DNA of 64,000 nucleotides. Origin: Streptomyces sp. WM6386. GTDB taxonomy: Bacteria; Actinomycetota; Actinomycetes; Streptomycetales; Streptomycetaceae. The notes beneath the pieces are model-generated. The model did not search any database. It was not told the origin of the DNA and was given only the letters and a program-made list of their open reading frames with translations. Each line of letters starts with the position of its first letter. Within the stretch, counting starts at the first letter, position 1. A program made the position numbers and the translations under genes. Shown here piece after piece: positions 38,820 through 47,357 of this stretch. The DNA is taken from positions 3,947 to 67,946 of the forward strand of contig NZ_JXTE01000050.1 of assembly GCF_000972385.1 (NCBI RefSeq). Reading direction: 5' to 3'.

Positions 38820-40112
38820 TCAACTCACCTCAGTCGCCGATGAGTTGCCGGACGCGACTGTGGATGATCTGTGTGGAAGGTCACGGTCGCACACAGGCCG
38901 ATCACCGCCCGGCATCACCAGCGCGGTACCCACCGCCAGCCCGAGCGCCGACAGCAGGGGAAACCGCCCGTCAGGAGCGAAGCCGTGCACGGCGAAACGA
39001 GCGAGAGACACGACGGCGAACGCCAGCCCGAGCCAGAGTGTCCAGGAGCGACCCTGTGCCGGGAGCCGAGCCCGCCCATGGATCCCCGTCAACGGCCGTA
39101 CCCCCGCCACCACCCCGGCCATGACGACCCCGAGCACCACCAGCCATGGCACCCGCAGCCCCCACCAGCCGAGCGATCCGAGCGCGGGCTGGGGCGCGAG
39201 CCCGGTCAGATAGAAGCCGGCGGCCACGATGAGCACGGGCAGCATGTGCCACAGATAGAGCGTCATGCTGGCACCCCCGACACTCCGGACCACCCGCCAC
39301 ACCCGCTCCCGCGCGAGCACCCTCCTGAGGAGCGGGGCGAGCAGAAGGCACCCGCCCACCTGGGCCACCACCCAGGCGAGCATGGCGAGCGAAGGCGGAT
39401 CGGTGTTGCTGGGTTCCTGCCCGGTGACCCGGATGAGACTGACGGGATAGGGCCCGAGGGCGACGAGCCCGACAAAGGCCGCCCCACCACAGCCCACCAG
39501 CGCGAGGCCCTTCCCCCGCAGCAGACCGTCCCGCCAGCAGAAGCCGAGCTGATAGGCGACACCCCACACGAGGACGTAGCCGAGAAGCCCTCCGTACGGC
39601 ACGTACGCCACCACTCCGGCGACCACCCCCATCCCGGCCGGCACGAGCAGCCCCCACCGCAGATGCGCCGCATACAGCAGCGGCGTCAGCGCGCCGAGCA
39701 CCAGATACACCGGCAGAAACCAGAACTGCATCGCCATGGCCCACCCGACGAGCTCGAGCGTGCCGGAATCCACCCCGACGGCCTGACACACCGCTACGGC
39801 GACCAGCACGAGGCCGCTGTAGATCCCGGCCGGCACCAGCAGCCGCAGCGCCCGCCGCCGCACCCACCCCGAGACGCCACCGCTCGCGGCGGCCCAGGAC
39901 CCACCCGCCGCGTACCCTCCAGCCAGAAAGAACAGCGGCATGATCTGAAACCCGAGCGTCAGCCACTGCGTCCACGGAATCTCGGCGAGCAACTCCGGCG
40001 CACGGATCGCCCCGTCGGGCTCCCGCACGAGCGCGGTGATGAGCCAGTGCCCGACGACGACCGACACGATCGCCCAGGCACGCAGGAAGTCGACGTACCG
40101 ATCTCTGCCCAT
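38820..40112 (-). CDS. membrane acyltransferase (acyltransferase 3 family)
   Basis: ATG 40112, 430 aa, about 10 membrane helices. It opens GRDRYVDFLRAWAIVSVVVGHW, where the Arg/Asp and GH residues match the catalytic start of acyltransferase-3 (OafA-like) proteins. QIMPLFFLAGGYAAG and SMTLYLWHMLPVLIV are further family segments. Acylates an extracytoplasmic sugar, lipid or antibiotic; the substrate is unknown. It is followed on the same strand by the ketosynthase gene, 145 bp away. Confidence 0.9.
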   Translation of the reverse strand: MGRDRYVDFLRAWAIVSVVVGHWLITALVREPDGAIRAPELLAEIPWTQWLTLGFQIMPLFFLAGGYAAGGSWAAASGGVSGWVRRRALRLLVPAGIYSGLVLVAVAVCQAVGVDSGTLELVGWAMAMQFWFLPVYLVLGALTPLLYAAHLRWGLLVPAGMGVVAGVVAYVPYGGLLGYVLVWGVAYQLGFCWRDGLLRGKGLALVGCGGAAFVGLVALGPYPVSLIRVTGQEPSNTDPPSLAMLAWVVAQVGGCLLLAPLLRRVLARERVWRVVRSVGGASMTLYLWHMLPVLIVAAGFYLTGLAPQPALGSLGWWGLRVPWLVVLGVVMAGVVAGVRPLTGIHGRARLPAQGRSWTLWLGLAFAVVSLARFAVHGFAPDGRFPLLSALGLAVGTALVMPGGDRPVCDRDLPHRSSTVASGNSSATEVS

Positions 40113-40137
40113 GCCGGTGATGCTGCCATCAACTACT

Positions 40138-40593
40138 TCACCCAGCCCCCGACTTGGCGAAGCCGCCCGGAGACTGGGCCGGTCCCTGCTCCGACGTCTC
40201 AGCGGCGGCCGTCACCGCAGGCACGCTCGGGAGCCGGCTGTCACCGCCGTAAAGCTCCAAGTCCCGTCCGTCCGTGCGGCGCAGGGTTTCGACCCCGGCC
40301 GGATCGCGACGGTGGACCGTCGCCTCCTCGAGCAGGCGCGACGGTCGAACAGCACCTGACGCATCGTCAATTTCTCGGCGTCAGAGGACAGTTGAGCCTC
40401 CAGCGCCCACACCTCTTCATACAGGAGCAGTGCGTCGAGCAACGTCGACAGATGCGCCGGCCGCTCCGCCGTGCCGGGCGTCACAGCCCCCATCGACCGA
40501 CGCTCCACGGGCGTGCAGACGCCCGCCCTCGAGCAGCCTCGCCGCCGCCTCACACGACGTCGTCTGGTCGATCAGAACGCCACTGGCCCCCAC
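40138..40593 (-). pseudogene. decayed hypothetical gene, about 150 codons
   Basis: GTG 40593 behind GGGGAGG opens GASGVLIDQTTSCEAAARLL. The frame must change near 40490-40500 to continue GAVTPGTAERPAHLSTLLDALLLYEEVWALEAQLSSD. It changes again near 40345 to give SRLLEEATVHRRDPAGVETL and a Ser/Ala/Gly tail to the stop at 40138. The three pieces together read as one coherent protein. No family is recognised. It lies on the chromosomal side of the element border. Confidence 0.6.
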
Positions 40594-40845
40594 GGCAACC
40601 TCCCCGCAATCCCGGCTTCAAATGGGCGACCAGCTCCCCGACTTGAGGTCCACACGCTTGCCGCCGCGTAGGCAAAGCCTCACCTGGACCGGGGTGCTCA
40701 GTGAGGTCTCGGCCGCGCACTGTCGGTCGTCAGTTGCGGGGCGCACCTTCCGCGTTGTGCGTCGTTTCAACAATGGGTGCACGCATCAGGCATTCCGTCC
40801 GAATCCCCTCTTCGCACGGGGGCCTGGGCTGTCGACCCTCGCGAT
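40594..40845. other. gene-free stretch before DUF6083-like gene
   Basis: No supported gene or RNA here. Open frames crossing it have no coherent protein character. It may contain promoters for the pseudogene (leftwards) and the DUF6083-like gene (rightwards). Confidence 0.4.
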
Positions 40846-41229
40846 ATGGGGGCTTTGGACGAGGGACCACGCAGGTTGGAGCGCGGGCGGTCACGCTGCC
40901 TCTACTGCGGCTTGTCGGCCGATCGCGTGGCGACGCTGGAGTACGACTGGGTGCTGCTCGAGCCGGACATGGAGCCGTTGGCCCACACCGTGCCGGCGGA
41001 GCATCGATGGATCGAGTTGTCCGACGGGCGGGTGACGGTCTACGGCGTGTGCCCGCCGGACCCCTTCCAGCGCTGCCGCATCGAACACCGACTCGCCTGC
41101 TCGGCCCAACCCCTACCCGACCTCTGGCCATGGCTGACAAGCCTGCGGGGCGAGAACGGTCGCCGAGCAGACCGACACCAGACTCCGGACCCGCCTCAGC
41201 CCCCGGAGACACTGCCGGACGCCGGGTGA
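40846..41229 (+). CDS. DUF6083-like zinc-finger protein
   Basis: ATG 40846, 127 aa. CLYCG near the N terminus and CPPDPFQRCRIEHRLAC near residue 80 give two Cys pairs and a CRI.H motif, as in Streptomyces DUF6083 proteins. PAEHRWIELSDGRV fits the conserved Trp segment. A metal-binding role is likely; function unknown. No clear ribosome site, so the start is approximate. Confidence 0.65.
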   Translation: MGALDEGPRRLERGRSRCLYCGLSADRVATLEYDWVLLEPDMEPLAHTVPAEHRWIELSDGRVTVYGVCPPDPFQRCRIEHRLACSAQPLPDLWPWLTSLRGENGRRADRHQTPDPPQPPETLPDAG

Positions 41230-41272
41230 GAACGCCTCGATCCCGCGGTGCCCACGGCTCACACATACGCGA

Positions 41273-41310
41273 AGACCCCGCACTCAGCATCACTGCTGGT
41301 TACGGGGTCT
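41273..41310. terminator. hairpin, probably the original tRNA-Arg terminator
   Basis: AGACCCCG (41273-41280) pairs with CGGGGTCT (41303-41310), with an inner CAGCA/TGCTG stem. It lies 18 nt beyond the att repeat on the chromosomal side, where the tRNA-Arg transcript would have ended before insertion of the element. Confidence 0.7.
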
Positions 41311-41328
41311 CTGGGCACCTCATACAGG

Positions 41329-41371
41329 GTGCCCCCGGCAGGATTCGAACCTGCGCACACGGCTCCGGAGG
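41329..41371 (-). repeat. attL: 43-bp copy of tRNA-Arg 3' part
   Basis: Identical over 43 bp to 62559-62601, which covers the tRNA from the anticodon loop to the 3' end plus one base. The identity stops at 41372/62602. It cannot form a tRNA alone. It marks the left end of the element. Confidence 0.95.
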
Positions 41372-41627
41372 GCGTGCTCCAGTTCGTTTCGAAACCCAAC
41401 TTGACCTGGTCGTTTTCGGCGACGACGTCGATGAAGTGCTGATCTCTATCGCATACCGTGCAGAGAGGAGGCCTGCACTGTGTGGTGGCGTGTCGCCAGT
41501 GGCACGGCTTCCCGAACGGGCGTTGATGCCGCTCGTGGTCGCCGGACTGATCGCATGGCGCTGGCTCATGAGTGCGACGATCAAAATCGCCTGCCATCCA
41601 GCTATCTTGACGCGTATCGTCAGTGGG

Positions 41628-43118
41628 ATGCGATTCAATTCTTCAGGCGATCGCCGCCGCAGATCAGAGTTTGCATGGCCTGATGACGCCAGCGATGATG
41701 CACGCGAGTTGTTCGAACCGCGACCCCCACTCCGCAAAATTGTGGTTCTGGTGGATCACGAGATTTTGGTGGACGATTCCTCACCGTGGTCCAAAGAGGC
41801 ACTGCTGACAGGGTTGCTAACTCATCCGTACGTTCAGGTGGTGAGGTACGCGGATGACGGCCCGCCTCCTTCTGCTGCGCGAATTACCTCTCCGTGGGGC
41901 GGAGAACACGTGCCAGGATGGGCTGTGCTACATCAGAGGCATGAGGACGGCGAGGTGCGGGGATTTATCACGGGAGATGAACAGAGTGTTTCGGGGCATG
42001 CAATCTATGGAAATTCTGCACTCATAGCCCGCAATGATAGAAATCACCCCGCCTACAGCAGCTTGGCGCCCGATGAGGCACTTAAGCGACGAGAGGCAGA
42101 CGTGCTCGGCGCTAGAGTTGCGGAGGAAATTTCTGCCGATCTTTATATCACGCGCCGTGACTACCTTTCCGGTGAAGCGAAATATAAAGCTAAGAACGTG
42201 CTGCTATGCACTCCGGAGGAAGCTCTGCCGCTATTGGGCCTGTACCTGCGGCGGCAAGGGGTCTTCATCTACTTCCGAGGCGTTGACGGGAAGTTTCAAT
42301 ATCGCTGCAGTCGGCGACTTTATTTCTTTACGGGCGCCTTGGAGTTGCTGCCGTCGATGTGGCGATGGTCGACCGCTTTCGGGCAGTACGCACTTGCGGC
42401 TAATGATGACACTCTTCCGGCGCTTAGTAGTTCGCTTGTCCAGCGGGTGGAGCGAGCGCTGCAATCGCGAGATGAGCTATTTGCCGCGCTCAACATGCAT
42501 GGGAATCGCGATTCTACGGATGATGCGCTGCGCAGTCTCGACACGGCCCTAATTTTCCTAATGGGTGCTCTTGATGCATCGGCGCGCGCCGCTCATCGAG
42601 TGCTCGGCATTTCCGTGACTCCGCGGAATGCGGGATGGCAGAGCCGTAATTGGCTGGAACGAGTGGCGGTTACGGCCCCGAAACTTGCAGCAATTTTTGA
42701 CGAAGGCTCGGAAGCGCAGCACTTGCTTGAGATCCTGCGAAAATTCCGCAATTCTGTACACGGTGAAGCTCTAAGTCCTCTCACCGTCAAGGAAGGGAGT
42801 GACCCTGAACGTATCCTGGTCAGTCTGCCTCGGGAGGACTTGCAGGCTATCTTGAATTCTATGGATGCTCTGGGTGGACGAGACGCGTGGGGAGTGGAGT
42901 CACACTGGGACAATCACATGCATGCCGGGCCGGGGACTCTCCTCGGGGAAACGCTCGAACGAGTCGTCTCCGTATTGAACAGGATCATGCAAGAGACTCC
43001 GGTTGAGAGCCTGCAGGGCGTGCATGTCACGCCAGCTCAGTGTATGCCTCCAAATGATCCGAGTGGTAGATATTCTGACATGAAGCGAGAAGGAATTCGC
43101 TGGCAGTTGGGATTCTAA
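41628..43118 (+). CDS. unassigned cargo protein, PIN-like plus HEPN-like halves
   Basis: 496 aa from ATG 41628 (MRFNSSGDRRRR); ATG 41568 in the same frame is possible and both ribosome sites are weak. GC content and codon use are clearly lower than in its neighbours, a sign of transfer. Residues about 35-220 resemble a PIN-like fold: acidic strand IVVLVDHEILVDD, then ADLYITRRDYL and LLCTPEEALPLLGLYLRR. Residues about 290-400 are helical and end LRKFRNSVHGEALS, similar to an HEPN R-x6-H motif. Both assignments are tentative. The stop codon TAA is the first base triplet of an IS end, so the C terminus may be truncated. Confidence 0.7.
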   Translation: MRFNSSGDRRRRSEFAWPDDASDDARELFEPRPPLRKIVVLVDHEILVDDSSPWSKEALLTGLLTHPYVQVVRYADDGPPPSAARITSPWGGEHVPGWAVLHQRHEDGEVRGFITGDEQSVSGHAIYGNSALIARNDRNHPAYSSLAPDEALKRREADVLGARVAEEISADLYITRRDYLSGEAKYKAKNVLLCTPEEALPLLGLYLRRQGVFIYFRGVDGKFQYRCSRRLYFFTGALELLPSMWRWSTAFGQYALAANDDTLPALSSSLVQRVERALQSRDELFAALNMHGNRDSTDDALRSLDTALIFLMGALDASARAAHRVLGISVTPRNAGWQSRNWLERVAVTAPKLAAIFDEGSEAQHLLEILRKFRNSVHGEALSPLTVKEGSDPERILVSLPREDLQAILNSMDALGGRDAWGVESHWDNHMHAGPGTLLGETLERVVSVLNRIMQETPVESLQGVHVTPAQCMPPNDPSGRYSDMKREGIRWQLGF

Positions 43119-43175
43119 AGGTTGTCCCGTAATGCAGTGGACGGGTGTCGGTGGGTCCTGACTCGCTGATGCTGG
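43116..43175. repeat. solo end of an IS5-type element
   Basis: 56 of 60 bases match 44110-44169, the left end of the IS at 44110-45000, in the same orientation. The rest of this copy is missing. The two ends enclose a direct-repeat-bounded 1-kb block. Confidence 0.85.
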
Positions 43176-43348
43176 ATCAAGTATTAGCAATCTTCCAAAC
43201 ACGTCCGCCGGTCCCGCTGGTCTCGTGCTCGGGTTGATGCTTGACGCGGCTCGTCAACCATCCGCCGGAGCCAGACAGTCCGTGACATCGCGCTTGCGTG
43301 CAGTCGATCTTCATACCGCATATCTGCAAGTCTGGGCCGGGCCCAAAG

Positions 43349-43608
43349 TTAGTCCAGCAGATCGGCCACGATCTCGCGGGCGGCGCGGGCTCCGGCGACG
43401 GCGGCGATGCGGTCGCAGTCGCTCATGTCGGCGGCGGCGGTGGCGGTGGCGATCAACGTCTCGGCGCCGTACAGCGCGTCGATCGTCAGGCGCACGCGGG
43501 CGACCTGTGGCCCGGGAAGGGGCAGCTAGTTGGCGGTCTCCGACAGCATGAGCGCCAGCGAGGCGGGCGCCCACACTGTCGCCAGGCCATCGTCGGGGTC
43601 TCAGGCAT
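43349..43608 (-). pseudogene. decayed small hypothetical gene
   Basis: ATG 43608 behind GGAG. The reconstructed protein starts MPETP, shifts frame near 43590 to DGLATVWAPASLALMLSETAN, meets an in-frame TAG near 43528, and continues PLPGPQVARVRLTIDALYG, AETLIATATAAADMSDCDRI and ends REIVADLLD. One frameshift and one stop in about 85 codons show decay. The family is not recognised. Confidence 0.65.
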
Positions 43609-43797
43609 GTAGATCTCCATTATGGAATCGGATCGGGAATTTCGGAAACGCACGCACGTGCTATGCCAACCGGTGTCGCTAGCGCATCGCAAGGAAGTCC
43701 ATCTCCAGGGTCCTACACGTGTGTTTAATCGTGGCCGTCGCGCGCGACGAACCACATGCGGTGCGACACGAACGCATACGGTTGATAGGATGAAGTT

Positions 43798-44112
43798 GTG
43801 ACCTACGACCCAGACGGCGACCCCGCCGCGTTCGATCCCGCAGACCTCGACGCGGTGGACGCCTGGCTCGACGACCCAGTCGTGAGCGCGCTACATGAAG
43901 ACCTCGGGCGACAGTTCCGTGCGCTGCCACCAGAGCAACAGTTGGCCAAACTCGTCCCGGAGTTGGAGAAGGCGCAGGCCCGGTACGACGAACTCGCTAG
44001 CGCGGTCGCCGAAGCGCCCGTCGAAGATCCTCGCCGGTTCCTGCTCATTGCGATGGGTGATGACGTGGAGAAGTTCCGCACCCGCATCAACGAACTCGGC
44101 GGCAGCGCCTAA
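43798..44112 (+). CDS. hypothetical acidic protein, 104 aa
   Basis: GTG 43798; TAGGAT eleven bases upstream could be a -10 box of a leaderless message. The protein is acidic and helical (FDPADLDAVDAWLDDPVVSA; EQQLAKLVPELEKAQARYDE), with a C-terminal EKFRTRINELGGSA. No family is recognised. As with the gene at 41628-43118, the stop TAA is supplied by an IS end. Confidence 0.6.
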   Translation: MTYDPDGDPAAFDPADLDAVDAWLDDPVVSALHEDLGRQFRALPPEQQLAKLVPELEKAQARYDELASAVAEAPVEDPRRFLLIAMGDDVEKFRTRINELGGSA

Positions 44113-45000
44113 AGGTTGTCCTGTAATGCAATGGACGGGTGTCGGTGGGCCCTGACTCGCTGCTGCTGGTCCGCTCAGATGGTCATGGTCAGGTTGCGCA
44201 TCAACGCGATGGCGCGGGCGGCGTACCACACCCCTTCCTTTGCGGCGGCAGTCGCGCAGGATTTTCCAGGTCTTCATGTGGGCCAGGGCGTGTTCGACGC
44301 GGGCGCGTACTCGCCGGTGCACCGTGTTCAGTTCCTGCTTCCACGCCGGAAGTGGCGACTGGCCGTCGCGCGGCTTGCGGTAGGGCATGATCACCTCGTG
44401 GTTTGCCCTGGTAGCCGCCGTCCGCCATCACCGCCGCGCCCCGGCACTGCCGCTTGACGCCGGACTCGGTGTAGGCGCGGGTGTCGTTGCGATTGCCGGG
44501 CAGCGGCTCGCCGACCACCACGGTCAGGCGGGTGTTGGCGTCGATGACGACCTGCAGGTTGGCCGAGTAGCGGTAGTTCTTCGAGCGGGCCGACAGATTG
44601 CGGTCGTGGGTGGGTACCAGCGTGCCGTCCACGATCAGCACCGTGTCGCTCGGGTGCTGGCCCTCGACCTGCGCCAGCACCAGGTATCCGGCCAGGTGCT
44701 CCACGATGCGCCCGGCCGCCGATTTGGAGACCCCGAACAGCAGCGCGACCTGTCGCAGCGTCAGGTTCGTACGGTAGTAGACGGCCACTAGCAGCACCCG
44801 GTCGGCCAGCGGCAACCCCCATCGCCGACCCGCACCGCACTGCTGGCCGCCGCGGTCGGCCGCCAGGCCCACCAATGCGCGGAACTGCCACTCGGACAAG
44901 CCGGTGAACACCGGGCTCCACGACGGCTGGTCGGCTCTGATCACTTGCTCCACGCCGGGATTAACGATCGGCACGCCCAACGATTACGGGACAGCCTTTA
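44110..45000 (-). mobile_element. IS5-family-like insertion sequence, inactive
   Basis: 891 bp with near-perfect terminal inverted repeats: left TAAAGGTTGTCCTGTAAT, right (complement) TAAAGGCTGTCCCGTAAT. One transposase gene fills the inside on the minus strand. A 2-bp TA target duplication is possible but cannot be separated from the repeat ends. Frameshifts in the transposase mean it cannot move unaided. Confidence 0.85.
44175..44980 (-). pseudogene. IS5-type DDE transposase, two frameshifts
   Basis: The first frame gives an N-terminal helix-turn-helix (NLTLRQVALLFGVSKSAAGR) and the first DDE segments (VLIVDGTLVPTHD; VMADGGYQG). An extra A in GGCAAACCAC near 44400 shifts the frame; the continuation PYRKPRDGQSPLPAWKQELN and RARVEHALAHMKTWKIL is read in frame two. 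A second shift near 44240 leads to WYAARAIALMRNLTMTI and stop 44175. The reconstructed length is about 268 aa. IS5-group elements sometimes use programmed shifts, but two shifts favour decay. Confidence 0.8.
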
Positions 45001-45062
45001 GTTGACTCGTCAGTAATGAAATTCGTGTAGCGGTCGGGCGGTGTAATGTACCGCTCTCACCC

Positions 45063-45848
45063 TTATCGATTCCCGTTCAGTGAATTATCTCCCCTGTGTC
45101 GCGCGACAATTAGCTCTGCAACCGTATGAAATTTCCATACGCGCCCGATGTCAGATTCACTATTGATGCGTCCTGAATAGACCCCGAGCAGGTTTCCTGC
45201 TGGTCCAGATAGGAAACCGGTTTTGCCGTCTGCCATCTCGGTTGCGCCACCCGGGGAGTAGGCGAGGACTGGAGATCCGGATTGGCCTTGACGCGTACGC
45301 GCGTCAATCAAAAAGCAAGGGAGGAGGTCGTAGTCAACCTCCGGCTCGGAGGCGATTGCGCCCTTGGTCCAGATCGGTAGCGACCCTCCAGCAGATTGGC
45401 CAAAGGGAAAACCGATGATATTTACCCAATCTGAGATGCCGGCTCGGAGCGTGGATTTCATGACCTCGGGTCCGTAGGGCTGAATGTGGACACCTTTAGT
45501 ATTGGTGAGCGGAAGCGCTACAACATCAACTCTCCTGCCGTAGTCGGGGTGCTCGAACCACAAAGGCCGTCCTTCGCTGTCGATCAAAGGTTCATCGAAG
45601 TCATCCCAGTTGACTTCTTCTGAGGTGACTTTAGTCAAATGTCTAATAGTCAAGGTGTCCGGTGTTGCGCCTGATTTTGCCATTGGCTGGCCGGTGATCG
45701 GGTTCCTTCCGCTGGCGACGTGCCAATTTGTCACCAGGAAGGGCTGGCCGTCGTGCATTACAGTAAAGCCAGTAGCGGAACTTAGCGGGATGTTATTGGT
45801 TTTACTGGAGAGCAGTAGCGATCGCGTGGATGGCGGAGCTAGAGCCAC
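45063..45848 (-). CDS. trypsin-like serine protease domain protein (cargo)
   Basis: GTG 45848 (VALAPPSTRS) is preferred because AAAGGAG lies 7 nt upstream; product 261 aa. The chymotrypsin-fold triad is visible: His43 (VTNWHVASG), Asp near 107 (RRVDVVALPL) and Ser near 192 (RQGQSGSPVL). There is no signal peptide or membrane anchor, so it should be cytoplasmic, unlike most secreted trypsins. GC content is below the element average. Cytoplasmic trypsin-like domains occur in bacterial defence and signalling proteins, but nothing here proves that role. Confidence 0.85.
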   Translation of the reverse strand: MALAPPSTRSLLLSSKTNNIPLSSATGFTVMHDGQPFLVTNWHVASGRNPITGQPMAKSGATPDTLTIRHLTKVTSEEVNWDDFDEPLIDSEGRPLWFEHPDYGRRVDVVALPLTNTKGVHIQPYGPEVMKSTLRAGISDWVNIIGFPFGQSAGGSLPIWTKGAIASEPEVDYDLLPCFLIDARTRQGQSGSPVLAYSPGGATEMADGKTGFLSGPAGNLLGVYSGRINSESDIGRVWKFHTVAELIVARHRGDNSLNGNR

Positions 45849-46138
45849 AGGAGTGCTCCTTTGTCGGTAAAAAACAAGTTGAGGGCCGGGATCCACGGCG
45901 CCTCGGAGTGGGCATGCCGCCATGTAACACCATGGACCTCGATTAAGTCTGATGCTTTGCAGATTTGGTGGGAGCTGGTCTGGCATGGGAACTGAGTGAG
46001 GGGAGCGAGACGCGTAGGTCGTCGGTGGCGGCGATTTCCCCAGAGGGGAGGTAGCGGCCTGCCCGCCGCAGTTCATGGCAACGAGCGAACGGTGCGTGCT
46101 CTCCCGACGTCCACCGTTCGGCCGTACTCTTGGCCGCT
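45849..46138. other. divergent spacer, protease / HD gene
   Basis: 290 bases without a supported gene; holds the divergent promoters. TACTCT just before the HD gene start resembles a -10 box. Confidence 0.5.
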
Positions 46139-46705
46139 ATGGGAATGACTGAGTGGGCTTACTCGCTCTCGGAATCGCTGTTGTCTGATCCGCTCCCGCG
46201 TCGCTGGGCGCACTCACTGGGGGTCGCCAAGCGTGCTCGCTCTTTGAGCCCCGTTTTGGGCGACGATGCCGAGTTGCTGGAAGTCGCCGCAGTCCTGCAC
46301 GACATCGGCTACGCGCCCGCTTTGGCCAAGACCGGATTCCATCCGCTTGACGGCGCTCGCTACCTCCGGACCGTTGCGAACGCCGACGAACGGGTCGTGC
46401 GCTTGGTCGCCCACCATTCCTGTGCGTGGATGGAGGCCGAGGCTCGCGGCCTGCGCGAGGAGCTGGAGGAGGAGTTCCCTCGCGAGAGCGGCCAGCTCAA
46501 TGACGCGCTGTGCTACTGCGACATGAACACCACGCCCGACGGAACCCCCACGAATCCCGTGGACCGGATCAACGAAATCACTCGTCGCTACGGGCCCGAC
46601 AGCTTGATTGGGACATTCATCCGCCGCGCCGAACCCGAGATCCTGGCGTGCACCGGTCGCGTGCTCGAAAGGGTCGCGGCGGTGAAGCGCCAGCCAGGGG
46701 AGTAG
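46139..46705 (+). CDS. HD-domain phosphohydrolase
   Basis: ATG 46139 (MGMTEW), 188 aa; TACTCT at 46125-46130 suggests a leaderless transcript. HD metal ligands: His25 (RRWAHSLGVA), His54-Asp55 (AVLHDIGYAP), a later His pair (RLVAHHSCAW) and Asp in YCDMNT. This family hydrolyses phosphates of nucleotides or related compounds; the substrate is unknown. Such small HD proteins recur in Streptomyces mobile elements. Confidence 0.87.
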   Translation: MGMTEWAYSLSESLLSDPLPRRWAHSLGVAKRARSLSPVLGDDAELLEVAAVLHDIGYAPALAKTGFHPLDGARYLRTVANADERVVRLVAHHSCAWMEAEARGLREELEEEFPRESGQLNDALCYCDMNTTPDGTPTNPVDRINEITRRYGPDSLIGTFIRRAEPEILACTGRVLERVAAVKRQPGE

Positions 46706-46732
46706 CTGAACAGCTGCGCAGTGGCACGAACG

Positions 46733-46813
46733 ATGGCTGCGCGAGTCTCCCCGAACACTCGCTCCGACCTGGTGAAGCGAGTGTGTGATCTCCTCAAAGA
46801 GTGGGGTAGCTAG
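46733..46813 (+). CDS. very small ORF, 26 aa
   Basis: ATG 46733 to TAG 46813, MAARVSPNTRSDLVKRVCDL then LKEWGS. The helical, amphipathic look is suggestive, but there is no clear ribosome site. It may be a remnant. Confidence 0.2.
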   Translation: MAARVSPNTRSDLVKRVCDLLKEWGS

Positions 46814-46836
46814 CCCCCGTCATTGGCGGCCTAGGG

Positions 46837-46865
46837 CCAGCACGTGCTTGTCAGCTTCGTGCTGG
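46837..46865. terminator. hairpin between HD gene and lipoprotein gene
   Basis: CCAGCACG (46837-46844) pairs with CGTGCTGG (46858-46865). It lies at the meeting point of two convergent transcripts, overlapping the last codons of the lipoprotein gene. Confidence 0.6.
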
Positions 46866-47357
46866 AGATGGGTCTCCGGACGGCGTGGGAGACGTGGAAC
46901 CGAGGAAGCCGTTGTCCACAACCAGGAGGGGAGGAGCGTCCGCCGGCGGCGGGGATTTGATGCCGTCCAAGACGCGGGCAATCTCGTCGTACATACGCAC
47001 GGCCTCTGCAAGACCGTCCCCACTCGGGGGGTGCGCTCGCCAATCCAGTACGCGCATGTAGTCGGCGAGTTGATGTCCGCTCAGGCGCACGCGGGAGAGT
47101 TCTCCAGACCCTCCGGTGATCTTCGCACCCTTCACCCCGTCTCGCCCGTGGCGGCTGCTTCCGTCGCTGTCCGTATCAGCAGACGTCAGGTCCCAGAGAT
47201 CCCGGCGGCACTCGACGTAGAACACCTCGATTCCTGCTGCTTTACGCAATCGCTCCTGGTGCCCCGCTGGTGTCTTTGTCGTCGCAGAGCCGCAACTAGA
47301 CAGCAGCACCGCCACGACAACTGCTAAGCCACCCTGCACCACACCACGCTTACTCAT
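46851..47357 (-). CDS. putative lipoprotein
   Basis: ATG 47357 (MSKRGVVQGG), 168 aa. The signal peptide LAVVVAVLLSSCGSA has a lipobox with Cys near residue 24. The mature part (ECRRDLWDLTSADTDSD; SGELSRVRLSGHQLADYMRV) has no recognised domain. It is divergent from the XRE gene with a 290-bp spacer. An anchored lipoprotein in an AICE could act in entry exclusion or mating contact, but this is speculation. Confidence 0.75.
   Translation of the reverse strand: MSKRGVVQGGLAVVVAVLLSSCGSATTKTPAGHQERLRKAAGIEVFYVECRRDLWDLTSADTDSDGSSRHGRDGVKGAKITGGSGELSRVRLSGHQLADYMRVLDWRAHPPSGDGLAEAVRMYDEIARVLDGIKSPPPADAPPLLVVDNGFLGSTSPTPSGDPSPARS

Noticed and set aside
41329..41371. A second tRNA-Arg gene
   Set aside because: Only the 3' part is present; D arm, 5' acceptor strand and half of the anticodon arm are missing.
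40701..41627. Upstream extension of the PIN/HEPN-like frame through the att repeat
   Set aside because: The open frame runs through attL and a terminator hairpin; no coding character before about 41568.
44110..45000. Programmed frameshifting IS
   Set aside because: Two separate shifts are needed to rebuild the transposase, one without a slippery sequence; decay is simpler.
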